Source: an uncultured Bacillota bacterium (GTDB taxonomy: Bacteria; Bacillota; Dehalobacteriia; UBA7702). Taken from it: a stretch of 64,000 nt of DNA. The notes below the pieces were generated by a model that worked only from the letters and a program-made list of their open reading frames with translations, did not search any database and was not told the origin of the DNA. This document shows positions 26,295 through 34,263 of this stretch, piece by piece (position 1 is the stretch's first letter; every line of letters begins with the position of its first letter). The DNA lies in the NCBI GenBank assembly GCA_934702375.1, contig CAKUYE010000011.1, positions 15,760 through 79,759 of the forward strand, given 5' to 3'. A program made the translations under genes and the position numbers.

Positions 26295-27497
26295 ATGAAA
26301 ACCATTGTGAGAAGTACTTATCTGGATCGTTTGATTGCCTTAAATCAAACGCCGGATATTAAAATCATCACCGGCATTCGGCGTTCGGGAAAATCCAAGT
26401 TGATGCAGGCCTACATTGCATATCTGCAAGAGCATTGTGAAAATATCAATATCATTTTTATTGACTTTATGGATCTCGATTTTGAGCCGATAAAGGAATA
26501 TCATGCCCTTCATTCCTTTGCCGAGGAGCATTACGAAGAAGGCAAGGTTAATTATCTTTTCGTGGATGAGGTTCAAATGTGTCCCAAATTTGAATTGGCT
26601 GTCAACAGCCTCCATGCAAAAGGGAAGTACGATATCTACATCACCGGTTCCAATGCCTTTTTATTAAGTGCCGACCTTGCAACCCTTTTTACCGGCCGCT
26701 ATATTGAGCTGCACGTTTTTCCCTTCAGCTTTAAAGAATTCTGTCAATATTACGGCGAAGGGGATCGGGATGCCCTTCTTGATCGGTATACGCTTCAAGG
26801 CGGTTTGTCCGGTTCTTACGGCTATACCACGGAAAAGGATCGCACAAATTATATTAAAATCGTTTACGAAACCATCGTGACCAGAGATCTTGTCCAAAAG
26901 TATGCTCTGCCCGATTCCTTGTCCCTCCAACGCTTGAGTGAGTTTCTCATGGATAATATCGGGAATTTAACCTCCCCCAATAAAGTTTCGGAATTGCTGA
27001 AAACGGAATCTGCCACATCCAACCATGTGACCGTAGGGAGATACATCAAGTATCTGTGCAATGCCTTTGTGTTTTACGATATCAAGCGCTTTGATATTCG
27101 CGGCAAGAAATATCTGGAAACAACGGAAAAGTTCTATTTATGCGATACCGGCATCCGTTATGCAATCCTTGGCAGCCGAAATATGGATTATGGGCGGGTA
27201 TACGAAAATATCGTTTGCATTGAGCTTTTGCGCCGGGGGTATGATGTTTATGTTGGAAAATTGTATCAAAAGGAAATTGATTTCGTGGCGCAAAGGGGCA
27301 GCGAAAAAGTGTATATTCAGGTAAGCGATAATATCCCGGATCCCAAAACCTTTGAACGGGAAGTTTCCCCGTTGCTGCAAATCCGCGATGCTTATCCCAA
27401 AATGATCCTTGCCAGAACAAAGCATCCCCCCTATGACTATGAGGGCATTCAGATCTGGGACCTTGGCCAGTGGCTGCTCCGATCTGCTGAAAATTGA
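26295..27497 (+). CDS. AAA-type ATPase with DUF4143 C-terminal domain
   Basis: The 400-residue protein has a Walker A motif GIRRSGKS (27-34), a Walker B-like FVDEVQ, and sensor residues ITGSNAFLL. Its C-terminal half ends in a restriction-endonuclease-like core (KEIDFVAQRGSEKVYIQVS) that matches the DUF4143 type. The family is widespread in anaerobes and its job is unknown; a role in mobile-element or stress biology has only been guessed. It stands alone between two terminators, behind an elaborate operator region that suggests tight repression. Confidence 0.88.
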   Translation: MKTIVRSTYLDRLIALNQTPDIKIITGIRRSGKSKLMQAYIAYLQEHCENINIIFIDFMDLDFEPIKEYHALHSFAEEHYEEGKVNYLFVDEVQMCPKFELAVNSLHAKGKYDIYITGSNAFLLSADLATLFTGRYIELHVFPFSFKEFCQYYGEGDRDALLDRYTLQGGLSGSYGYTTEKDRTNYIKIVYETIVTRDLVQKYALPDSLSLQRLSEFLMDNIGNLTSPNKVSELLKTESATSNHVTVGRYIKYLCNAFVFYDIKRFDIRGKKYLETTEKFYLCDTGIRYAILGSRNMDYGRVYENIVCIELLRRGYDVYVGKLYQKEIDFVAQRGSEKVYIQVSDNIPDPKTFEREVSPLLQIRDAYPKMILARTKHPPYDYEGIQIWDLGQWLLRSAEN

Positions 27498-27506
27498 TAC
27501 CTATCA

Positions 27507-27545
27507 CAAAACCCCGGTATTTACAACTTACCGGGGTTTGTTTCT
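27507..27545. terminator. Bidirectional terminator
   Basis: CAAAACCCCGGTA and TACCGGGGTTTG form an 11-12 bp stem with T-rich flanks on both strands, between convergent genes ending at 27497 and 27545. Confidence 0.88.
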
Positions 27546-28423
27546 TATGGTTCATCGAAGAAGAGGGGGAGGAAGCCCTTATGGTTTGCTTCCTTTTCCT
27601 TTGTTTTTCTGGTTTCCTCCTGCTCTTCTTTTATTTCTTCGGTTTTACGGATCAGCTCGCAGATGCTCTCATAGGCAGCTTTTAAGAAGGTATCTTCTTC
27701 GGGGTAGCGCTTTTTGTCGGCAATCACCTCCAGGGTGAAGGGGACCTTTGTTTCTGTCAGATAGGGCAATACCTTCTTTTCAAAGGGAATCGTGCCGTCA
27801 AAGGGCAGACTGTGGCTGTTTTTCATGCCGTCGTTATCGGAGATATGCAGTGCCGAAAGCTTCTCTTTGTGCTGCTCCAAAAGGGAAAATTGCTTTTCTG
27901 CTCCCATATTTGCATGGGAAGTATCAAAGCAAAAGCCCAGCTCCTTTACGCCGGGAAAGGCTTCCCACACATAGGTGAGGTAATCGGCCCGCCAGGTGTT
28001 TTCCGCAGAAAGAATCACCCGGTTTGCTTCGGCATAGGGGAGCAGCGTCTCAATGCTGTGGAGGAGGTGGATGGAAGGCTCCGGCAGCTCTCCCTTGCCG
28101 CAGAGATGAAAGACCAGATTGAAGCATCCCAGGTCGCTGATTTCTTCGATGGTTTGGCAAATGGGTTTTAAATGCCGCATCCGCGTTTCCTTGTCGGTGC
28201 TCCAGAGGGCATCGTCCTCTTCTCCTGCCATATGGATGTTAAAGACCTTCAAAGCGGCTTCTTCACAGCGGCGGAACATTTCAAACCGGGAGATGGGGGC
28301 ATCGCCGATTTCATCCTCCCACCAGAGCATCACACCGTCAAAACCGGTTTCTTTGATTTTCTCAATGCGGCGGAGAAAGTCGTTGTAATAGCCGTACCAG
28401 GCAAAGATTCCTGTTTCTCTCAT
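27545..28423 (-). CDS. TIM-barrel sugar phosphate isomerase/epimerase-like protein
   Basis: This 292-residue protein belongs to the xylose isomerase-like/AP endonuclease 2 TIM-barrel superfamily. Metal-binding positions are visible as E in LSAENTW, D and H in FDTSHANMG, H in LHISDND, and E in TLEVIAD. The C-terminal 40 residues are a charged Glu/Lys helix not typical of the fold. Its ATG overlaps the stop of the DMT transporter, so it may act on the compound that the transporter moves. The substrate is unknown. Confidence 0.8.
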   Translation of the reverse strand: MRETGIFAWYGYYNDFLRRIEKIKETGFDGVMLWWEDEIGDAPISRFEMFRRCEEAALKVFNIHMAGEEDDALWSTDKETRMRHLKPICQTIEEISDLGCFNLVFHLCGKGELPEPSIHLLHSIETLLPYAEANRVILSAENTWRADYLTYVWEAFPGVKELGFCFDTSHANMGAEKQFSLLEQHKEKLSALHISDNDGMKNSHSLPFDGTIPFEKKVLPYLTETKVPFTLEVIADKKRYPEEDTFLKAAYESICELIRKTEEIKEEQEETRKTKEKEANHKGFLPLFFDEP

Positions 28424-29316
28424 TGCAGCACCTCGCCGGGGGCTTTGGCTTTACTGTTGCGCCATTCCAGCCATACCACCGAGAGGAACACGATGCCGCC
28501 GCCGATCAGCAGATTCAGGGTAAGAGGCTCCAGCCCCAGCAGCACGGAAAAGGCCGCGCCGAAAAGGGATTCAAAGGAAAGAAGAATCGCACTGGTGGAG
28601 GTAGGAGTGCGGCGCTGGCCAAAGGTCTGAAGGAACAAGCAGAGGGCCGTGGGGAATAACGCCAAGTAGGTAATGGCTGCCATGCCGCTGCCCCAGTGGG
28701 TTACGGCAACCTGATCAGTTTCGGTAAAGAGGAAATAAACGGCGGAAAGACAGGCTACGGTAAATAACTGCATAAAGGTGAGGTGCAGGGAATTTTTGTT
28801 GCCGCCGGCATACCCCAGGTAGGCAATGTGGCAGGCAAAGCCAAAAGCGCAGATCAGGGTCAGGATATCCCCGGGGCTGAAATGAATTCCACCTTCCTTC
28901 CAGTTAAGCACCGCCATGCCGAAAAAGCAGACGAACACGGCGATATAGACGCGAAAAGCAATCTTTTCTTTAAAGCAGATCCGGGCGATAAAGGGCACCA
29001 TCAGCAGATTGGTGGCGGTAAGCAAAGCGTTGCTGGATACCTCAATGGTCTGCATCCCGATGGCTTGAAAAAGAAAACCGATAAAGAAGAAAAACCCGGC
29101 GATAGCACCGGTTTTGATCTCTGCTTTGGTAAAGGTTTTAAAATCTTTATTGATAATGAGCATCATGGCCACTGCCCCGATGAAAAAGCGCAGCATATTG
29201 ACCATGCCCGGGGGAAAACCGGCATCCAGGCAGTAATCAACGCCGATAAAGCCGCTGCCCCAGATAAAGGCCGTGGTGAGAAGGGCCAGCTCCCCGGCAA
29301 AACGATGATTTGACAT
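28420..29316 (-). CDS. EamA/DMT-family membrane transporter
   Basis: The 298-residue protein has ten predicted helices in two EamA repeats (first repeat FIWGSGFIGVDYCLDAG; second ILTLICAFGFACHIAYLGYAGG). Such proteins export or import metabolites or amino acids. GAGG nine bases before ATG 29316 supports that start over a TTG five codons upstream. It is coupled through ATGA to the downstream TIM-barrel gene. Confidence 0.87.
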   Translation of the reverse strand: MSNHRFAGELALLTTAFIWGSGFIGVDYCLDAGFPPGMVNMLRFFIGAVAMMLIINKDFKTFTKAEIKTGAIAGFFFFIGFLFQAIGMQTIEVSSNALLTATNLLMVPFIARICFKEKIAFRVYIAVFVCFFGMAVLNWKEGGIHFSPGDILTLICAFGFACHIAYLGYAGGNKNSLHLTFMQLFTVACLSAVYFLFTETDQVAVTHWGSGMAAITYLALFPTALCLFLQTFGQRRTPTSTSAILLSFESLFGAAFSVLLGLEPLTLNLLIGGGIVFLSVVWLEWRNSKAKAPGEVLQ

Positions 29317-29399
29317 GATAAAATACCTCAATGTATAGAATTCCTATTATTCTAGCATAGTGCTGCATAAAATGCAATATACCCCAATAAACTTCATGA

Positions 29400-29515
29400 A
29401 ATTACAACCAAAATGAAGCATTGCTCCGCAATGCGATCCAAATATGGCTTTGCATCGAGGAGAAGCTGCCGCTGCACCTTCCCCTCAAATGGGAAATCAT
29501 TTTAGCAGGTGATTT
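29400..29515. repeat. Remnant of a dispersed intergenic repeat
   Basis: ATATGGCTTTGCATCGAGG then AGAAGCTG matches ATATGGCTTCACATCGAGG then AGAAGCTG at 56510-56540, and CTTCCCCTCAAATGGG recalls the 820-842 phrase. No coding potential. Probably a decayed relative of the 668-832 element. Confidence 0.5.
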
Positions 29516-29516
29516 A

Positions 29517-29550
29517 TAAAAAAGGACTTCGGTTTTCCGAAGTCCTTTTG
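29517..29550 (-). terminator. Terminator of pncB
   Basis: AAGGACTTCGG and CCGAAGTCCTT form an 11-bp stem around TTTT, with six Ts next on the minus strand, three bases past the pncB stop. Confidence 0.88.
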
Positions 29551-29552
29551 AT

Positions 29553-31004
29553 TTAGAATTGCTGAAATTCGCCGTAGTTGTCTTCAATCAGTTTTTGTTT
29601 TGTATCCCAGAGCTTCTGGGAGAGATCCACATAGTAGAGGTGGGGGTGCTCAAACCGTTTCATTTCTTCCCACAGGAGGTCGATCTGGCTTTTGCTGTAT
29701 GCCCGGATTTCATCTACCGAGGGCTTGTGCTCCAGCACGCATTTGCCGTCTTTGAACACCGGTACCAGGAGTTCCCTTACTTCGTAATCGGTAAAGGTGT
29801 GTTTTTTCCAGGGGTGGTTGGGGTCAAATATGGTCAAAGGCTGAGCGGTGTCAATCACTTCATCGTAAACCGTTACCAGGTCGGCATGGGCTTTGCCGGT
29901 GGTTTTATCGAAGATTCGCCAAACCTTTTTAAAGTGGGGCGTTGTGATCTTCACGGCGTTTTCGCTGACCTTAATCTTGGGGATCACATTGCCGGCTTCA
30001 TCTTCAATGGCGCAAAGCTTGTACACGCCGCCGAACACCGGCTCGCTTTTGGCGGTGATCATTCGTTCTCCCACCCCAAAGGCGTCGATTTTTGCGCCCT
30101 GATGAAGGAGATCGTCGATGATATATTCATCCAGCGAGTTGGATATCACGATGCGGCATTGGGGGTATCCGGCATTGTCCAGCATTTTCCGGGCCTTTTT
30201 GGTGAGGTAGGTGATATCCCCGGAGTCGATGCGGATGGAGCATTCCGTAATGCCCATTTCGTCAAAGACCTTTACGGCATTGGGAATCCCGCTTTTCAAT
30301 ACGTTGAAGGTGTCCACCAGCAGGCAGGGATTTTTGGGGTAGATCTTGCAATAGGAGCGGAAAGCTTCCAACTCCGAAGAAAACATCTGTACCCAGGAAT
30401 GAGCCATGGTGCCCCCGGCGGGAGTGCCGTAAAGCTCTTCCGAAAGGGTGCAGGCCGTGCCGACGCAGCCGCCGATACAGGCCGCTCTGGCCCCTAAAAT
30501 CGCACCGCCGGGGCCTTGTGCCCGGCGAGAACCAAACTCCGTTACCGGCCGCCCATTTGCCGCCCGGCAAATGCGGTTGGCCTTGGTTGCAATGAGGCTC
30601 TGGTGGTTCAATGTGAGCAAAACAAAGGTTTCAATAAACTGAGCCTCGGGAGCCGGAGCACGCACCGTCATGATAGGCTCGTTGGGGAAAATAGGCGTTC
30701 CCTCCGGCACGGCCCAAATATCGCCGTGGAAGGAAAAGTCCTTCAGATATTCAAGAAAATCTTCGCTGAAAATGCCTTTGCGGCGAAGCAGTTCAATATC
30801 CTCTTCGTCAAAGTGTAAGTTTTCAATATAGTCGATTACCTGTTCCAAACCGGCAGCAATGGCAAAGCCGCCATGATCCGGCACCTGGCGGAAAAAGACA
30901 TCAAAATAAGTGATCTTGTCTTTCCAGCCGTTTTGGAAATAGCCGTTTGCCATGGTCAGCTCGTAATAGTCACAAAGCATCGTTAAGTTTTCTTTTTGTT
31001 TCAT
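29553..31004 (-). CDS. pncB: Nicotinate phosphoribosyltransferase
   Basis: It makes nicotinate mononucleotide from nicotinate and PRPP for NAD salvage. The 483-residue protein has the family blocks LCDYYELTMANGYF at the start, TEFGSRRAQGP in the middle, and FGVGERMITAKSEPVFGGVYKL. ATG 31004 is preceded by AAAGG; an in-frame TTG three codons upstream is less likely. Monocistronic, with its own terminator. Confidence 0.95.
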   Translation of the reverse strand: MKQKENLTMLCDYYELTMANGYFQNGWKDKITYFDVFFRQVPDHGGFAIAAGLEQVIDYIENLHFDEEDIELLRRKGIFSEDFLEYLKDFSFHGDIWAVPEGTPIFPNEPIMTVRAPAPEAQFIETFVLLTLNHQSLIATKANRICRAANGRPVTEFGSRRAQGPGGAILGARAACIGGCVGTACTLSEELYGTPAGGTMAHSWVQMFSSELEAFRSYCKIYPKNPCLLVDTFNVLKSGIPNAVKVFDEMGITECSIRIDSGDITYLTKKARKMLDNAGYPQCRIVISNSLDEYIIDDLLHQGAKIDAFGVGERMITAKSEPVFGGVYKLCAIEDEAGNVIPKIKVSENAVKITTPHFKKVWRIFDKTTGKAHADLVTVYDEVIDTAQPLTIFDPNHPWKKHTFTDYEVRELLVPVFKDGKCVLEHKPSVDEIRAYSKSQIDLLWEEMKRFEHPHLYYVDLSQKLWDTKQKLIEDNYGEFQQF

Positions 31005-31074
31005 GATCACCAAACCTTTCTCTTCTTATAATGATACCCTATTACAACGGATTTGTAAAGAAGGTAGTGTGAGA

Positions 31075-31192
31075 ATGAAATACCTCCCGCTGGTCGGCAT
31101 GAAATGCTGCCTAGCGGCAGCATGAAATACCCCTTCGGGGCATGAAATACCTTCCTGCGGAAGGCATGAATGTAGCATCGCGAAGGCGATGC
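31075..31192. repeat. String of five short hairpins separated by ATGAAATA-like linkers
   Basis: Units start at 31075, 31099, 31122, 31142 and 31166. Each opens with ATGAAAT or ATGAATG, then has a small stem-loop: GCTGCC/GGCAGC, CCCC/GGGG, CCTTCC/GGAAGG, GCATCGC/GCGATGC. The stems differ, but the linker and layout are constant. No protein frame is supported. It leads straight into the structured repeat at 31216. Confidence 0.7.
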
Positions 31193-31215
31193 AAAAATGG
31201 CTTCGCCTTGAGGTC

Positions 31216-31372
31216 AGGGGAATCGAAACCCCGGGGCTTTGGGCACTTTGGTCCCAAAGTGCCGCGTCCCAAGGAGTCATAGTGAAAAAATTTTGCCGGG
31301 AAGTGACTTTGCAGACCGGCAAACGGAAAAGCAACGCTTATTCTCAAAAGTGTCGCTTCCAAAATGGCTTTC
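31216..31372. repeat. Structured dispersed repeat, copy B
   Basis: It is the counterpart of 668-832 and keeps the stems GGGGAATCGAAACCCC, GGCACTTTG/CAAAGTGCC and TTTGCCGG/CCGGCAAA, with changed loops. It lies just upstream of the spoVA promoter. Confidence 0.65.
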
Positions 31373-31382
31373 CTGGAAAATT

Positions 31383-31412
31383 TGCATAAATACTGTGAAT
31401 TGAGGCAAACTA
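31383..31412 (+). promoter_or_regulatory. Sigma-G/F-like promoter of the spoVA operon
   Basis: TGCATA (31383-31388) and CAAACTA (31406-31412) are 17 bases apart and fit the forespore pattern GnATA / CAnnnTA. Transcription would start near 31419, leaving a leader of about 25 bases before spoVAC. This agrees with forespore expression of spoVA genes. Confidence 0.65.
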
Positions 31413-31443
31413 CACACCAATGGAAGGAGGAATCCATCAATCC

Positions 31444-31941
31444 ATGTCTGAAAAATTAAAACGATCCATGGAGGAATCGCTGCAAAAAGCAAAAATAAAA
31501 GAATATTCCGCTCTGGTGCAGGAAACCAAGCCCAAACCGCCATTGATAAAAAATGTGGCCCAGGCCTTTCTTTGCGGCGGCGCCATCTGCCTTTTGGGGC
31601 AGATCATCTACGAGCTGCTAACCCTTACGCCAATGTCGGATAAGCACAGTGTTATCACCACGTTGATCTTGCTTATTTTTGGCGGTGCGTTTCTCACCGG
31701 CCTTGGCATTTACGATAAACTGGGCAAATTTGCCGGCGCAGGCTCCATTGTGCCCATCAGCGGCTTTGCCAATTCCATGGTTGCTCCGGCGCTGGAGTGG
31801 AAAACCGAAGGCTTTGTTGCCGGTTTGGCGGCCAAGCTTTTTACTCTGGCCGGGCCGGTCATTGTTTACGGCATTGTTGTTTCTGTCTTTCTGGGATTAT
31901 TGAAATATCTGTGGCTGCTGTTTACGGGAGGTTTGTCATGA
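31444..31941 (+). CDS. spoVAC: SpoVAC, membrane protein for dipicolinate movement in spores
   Basis: SpoVAC forms the inner-membrane mechanosensitive channel part of the SpoVA complex, which takes up Ca-dipicolinate during sporulation and releases it at germination. The 165-residue product has an N-terminal helical tail and four membrane segments with the family sequence FLCGGAICLLGQ and a GFANSMVAPALEWKTEG block. ATG 31444 is chosen over 31420, which would lie at the predicted transcription start. GGAGG is 13 bases upstream, a long gap. Confidence 0.93.
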   Translation: MSEKLKRSMEESLQKAKIKEYSALVQETKPKPPLIKNVAQAFLCGGAICLLGQIIYELLTLTPMSDKHSVITTLILLIFGGAFLTGLGIYDKLGKFAGAGSIVPISGFANSMVAPALEWKTEGFVAGLAAKLFTLAGPVIVYGIVVSVFLGLLKYLWLLFTGGLS

Positions 31942-32948
31942 GCGTAAAGGGACAAAATACCTATTTTTTTGATGTGCCGGTGTATGTTGCCGGCAGTGCT
32001 GCCGTAGGCGGGCCTATGGAAGGGCAGGGGCCTTTGGGATCATGCTTTGATAAAATCTCGCCGACGCTCCAATCCAAAGGCGGCAACTGGGAGGAAACGG
32101 AAATCGGCATGCAAAAGGATGTTCTTGATATCCTTTTGAAAAAGGCTGCCTTTGCCCATAAAACCGTAGATTTGCTTTTAGGCGGCGATCTGATCAATCA
32201 GCTTACCGTCACCAATTTCGCTGCCAAAGAGAGGGATATGCCCTTTCTTGGTTTATATAATGCTTGTGCTACCATGGCAGAGGGGCTGCTTTTGGCGGCT
32301 TCCCTCCTTGGCGGCGGATACATCCGCAAGGCTGCCGTGGTAGCTTCAAGTCATAATGCCACTTCGGAGCGACAATACCGCAACCCCACGGAGCTGGGCG
32401 CTCAACGCCCGATGTGGAGCCAGTGGACGGTTACCGCTGCCGGAGCCGTGGCTTTGAGCTGCAAGCCTTCGGCTTTGAAGGTCCTTAGCGGCACCGTGGG
32501 TCGGATTGTGGATATGGGGGTAAAAGACCCCAATGATATGGGCGCTGCCATGGCGCCGGCAGCGGCAAAAACCATTACCGAGCATCTGCACAACAGCGGC
32601 AGAGAGGCAAAGGATTATGACCTGATCTGTACCGGGGATTTGGGCAGTCACGGTCACACCCTCCTCGGCACTCTTCTGGAAAAAGAAGGGATCACTTTGG
32701 ATGAACGTTTTCAAGACGGCGGTATGCGGATCTATCAAAAGAATCAGGATGCCCATGCCGGCGGCAGCGGCGCCGGCTGTTCGGCGGCGGTGTGGAGCAG
32801 TTATGTGATCCCGGCCCTTCAAAGGGGAAAATACCGCCGGGTTCTGCTGGTGGGTACCGGTGCGCTGCTCAGTACCGTCAGTGTGGGCCAGGGGAAGTCC
32901 ATTCCCGCCATTGCCCATGCCGTAGAGATTGTAAAGGAGGGCTGCTGA
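31938..32948 (+). CDS. spoVAD: SpoVAD, dipicolinate-binding thiolase-fold protein
   Basis: SpoVAD is a thiolase-like protein on the outer face of the inner spore membrane that binds dipicolinic acid. The 336-residue product has the family features EGPLG-like QGPLGSCFD, NACATMAEGL, SSHNATSERQYRNPTE, and CTGDLGSHG. It overlaps spoVAC by four bases (ATGA) and is followed immediately by spoVAE. Confidence 0.95.
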   Translation: MSVKGQNTYFFDVPVYVAGSAAVGGPMEGQGPLGSCFDKISPTLQSKGGNWEETEIGMQKDVLDILLKKAAFAHKTVDLLLGGDLINQLTVTNFAAKERDMPFLGLYNACATMAEGLLLAASLLGGGYIRKAAVVASSHNATSERQYRNPTELGAQRPMWSQWTVTAAGAVALSCKPSALKVLSGTVGRIVDMGVKDPNDMGAAMAPAAAKTITEHLHNSGREAKDYDLICTGDLGSHGHTLLGTLLEKEGITLDERFQDGGMRIYQKNQDAHAGGSGAGCSAAVWSSYVIPALQRGKYRRVLLVGTGALLSTVSVGQGKSIPAIAHAVEIVKEGC

Positions 32949-33311
32949 ATGGCGATGCAATTGCTTTGGGCCTTTTTGATTGGCGGCGGGATCTGCGCTT
33001 TGGCTCAGTTGATTATGGATCTTACGCCTTTTACCGTCAGCACGGCCCATGTTCTTGTGACCGTTGTTGTCGTCGGTGAAATTCTGGGGTTTTTCGGCCT
33101 TTACGGCAAGCTGGTGCGGTTTGCCGGAATGGGAGCTGCGGTGCCCCTTTGCGGCTTTGGCAATACCCTTATCGAGGGGGTTCTTACGGAGATTGAAAGC
33201 GACGGCTTTATGGGTGTGATCACCGGGGGCTTTACCGCCGGTGCCGCCGGGCTTTGCGCCGCCGTGGTGTTCAGCTTCCTCACCGCAATATTTTTGAAGC
33301 CAAAGGGATAA
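32949..33311 (+). CDS. spoVAE: SpoVAE (SpoVAEb-type) membrane protein
   Basis: The 120-residue protein has four helices and the GFGNTLIEGV motif, related to the SpoVAC GFANSMVAPA motif. AAGGAGG precedes its ATG, which directly follows the spoVAD stop. spoVAA, AB, AF and AEa are absent here; the minimal C-D-E set is common in Clostridia. Confidence 0.93.
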   Translation: MAMQLLWAFLIGGGICALAQLIMDLTPFTVSTAHVLVTVVVVGEILGFFGLYGKLVRFAGMGAAVPLCGFGNTLIEGVLTEIESDGFMGVITGGFTAGAAGLCAAVVFSFLTAIFLKPKG

Positions 33312-33341
33312 TTTTTCAAGGTGGATCTTTATGCTTCTCTC

Positions 33342-33370
33342 TTGTTTTCAGATCCATTTGGGTGTATACT
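33342..33370 (+). promoter_or_regulatory. Sigma-A promoter before the cobalamin riboswitch
   Basis: TTGTTT (33342-33347), 17 bases, TATACT (33365-33370). The transcript would begin a few bases before the aptamer, so the riboswitch RNA is probably made separately from spoVA. Confidence 0.7.
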
Positions 33371-33379
33371 GATTCCAGT

Positions 33380-33545
33380 AAATGAATCTGAACAGCAAAA
33401 CGCGGAGAAACCGGGTTAAAATCCCGGACGGTCGCGCCACTGTGATGCGGAGCATATTTTCTGGCAATGCCAGCCACTGTACTTGTTGTGGGGTATGGGA
33501 AGGTGAAAATATGTGTTGATGTGAAGTCAGGATATTCCCGTTTTG
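33380..33545 (+). ncRNA. Cobalamin riboswitch, no recognisable regulated gene
   Basis: The conserved parts of the cobalamin aptamer are present in order: GGAGAAACCGGG and AAATCCCGG, then CGCCACTGTGATG, then AGCCACTGT, GGGAAGG, and GAAGTCAGGAT with CCCG at the end. Downstream is a terminator (33609-33660), then about 95 bases and a second terminator (33752-33778). The next genes on this strand begin at 34264 behind their own promoter. No convincing reading frame follows. Confidence 0.88.
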
Positions 33546-33608
33546 TTTCGTTTTATGCTCGGCTTCCGCGTAAGAAGTGACGGTTCTTTTTATTACCCAT
33601 TGTAAAAA

Positions 33609-33660
33609 TGCCCCGCTTCTTGAGGAGGACGTTACTCCTAGAGGCGGGGCAGATTTTATT
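33609..33660 (+). terminator. Terminator downstream of the orphan riboswitch
   Basis: TGCCCCGC (33609-33616) pairs with GCGGGGCA (33644-33651), with an inner AGGAG/CTCCT stem, followed by GATTTTATTTA. Its place fits the expression platform of the cobalamin aptamer. Confidence 0.8.
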
Positions 33661-33778
33661 TACCATGTTGCCAAACTCTCATTCCGTATCTCTTCCGTTG
33701 TTTGGCGGGATTCACCTCTTCATACGGAAAATCTCCTTTCAACTCTTTTTTGCGGCTTTTATGCCGCTCTTTTTTTTT
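33661..33778 (+). ncRNA. Candidate B12-controlled small RNA ending in a terminator
   Basis: RNA that reads through the riboswitch terminator would run about 90 bases and end at GCGGCTTTTATGCCGC followed by TCTTTTTTTTT (33752-33778), a clear terminator on this strand only. The stretch contains CCAAAC/GTTTGG and TCCGTAT/ATACGGA pairings and no start codon with a ribosome site. Its 3' end meets the 3' end of the gene at 33777. This is an inference from layout. Confidence 0.45.
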
Positions 33779-33983
33779 AGTGAAAAACCGGCAGCCGGGT
33801 CTTTTTCGGCAGCTCCAGCTCAAGAACCCAAAAAAGGGTCTCCAGCTTATGCACCAGGGCCAGGATCCGCAGATCCAGCTCTCCGCTGCAGTTCTCTCCC
33901 AGCCGTTCTTTTTCCGCCATGGCTCTTTGCAGCTCCTCCCGGTAGCGGTCGCTGCGTCTGCGAATATCTTTTTCTGTTTTCAT
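33777..33983 (-). CDS. Spo0E-like small protein, possible aspartyl-phosphate phosphatase
   Basis: Spo0E-family proteins are two-helix peptides that dephosphorylate Spo0A-P and delay sporulation. This 68-residue product has a basic first helix (YREELQRAMAEKERLG) and a second containing SGELD, which matches the SxELD signature, followed by a hydrophobic helix. The length and motif fit; the helix spacing is a little short. AAGGGGGAG precedes ATG. It lies near spoVA and is convergent with the orphan riboswitch RNA. Confidence 0.5.
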   Translation of the reverse strand: MKTEKDIRRRSDRYREELQRAMAEKERLGENCSGELDLRILALVHKLETLFWVLELELPKKTRLPVFH

Positions 33984-34119
33984 GGCTCCCCCTTAAAATA
34001 GCTTCCTGAGGTATTGTATGAAAAACAGCAGGTCCACGTGTTTTTATGATTGCATATATAAAATATATTTGACGTAAAATATATAAAAATAGGCTACAAT
34101 ATTTCTTATTTGCAATTTG

Positions 34120-34148
34120 TTGAAATTTGACGGATTAAGAGATATAAT
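34120..34148 (+). promoter_or_regulatory. Sigma-A promoter of the repressor gene
   Basis: TTGAAA (34120-34125), 17 bases, TATAAT (34143-34148), about 115 bases before ATG 34264. Confidence 0.75.
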
Positions 34149-34184
34149 GGAGATGATGAACTGCATGATATGGGTGAAAATTAC

Positions 34185-34232
34185 AGTTTATCATTTTATT
34201 TTCATTGATCTATTCAATAAAATGCGTAAACT
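34185..34232. promoter_or_regulatory. 16-bp inverted repeat in the leader of the repressor gene
   Basis: AGTTTATCATTTTATT (34185-34200) and AATAAAATGCGTAAACT (34216-34232) pair almost perfectly. It lies in the untranslated leader and could be an operator for the encoded repressor or an RNA hairpin. Confidence 0.5.
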
Positions 34233-34263
34233 AGCATTTAAATTTTGACCGGAGGCCGATACC

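Noticed and set aside
31111..31440. Minus-strand frames of 88-109 codons upstream of spoVAC
   Set aside because: They cover the hairpin string and the structured repeat and have no ribosome sites; similar frames arise in the first repeat copy only because the DNA is repeated.
33577..33780. 67-codon frame after the orphan riboswitch, considered as a small cobalt transporter (CbtB-like)
   Set aside because: GTG start without a ribosome site, no metal-binding His, and the frame spans two terminators.
33608..34009. 133-codon frame after the orphan cobalamin riboswitch
   Set aside because: It starts inside the terminator stem, has no ribosome site, crosses a second terminator and runs antisense to the Spo0E-like gene, so it does not explain the riboswitch.
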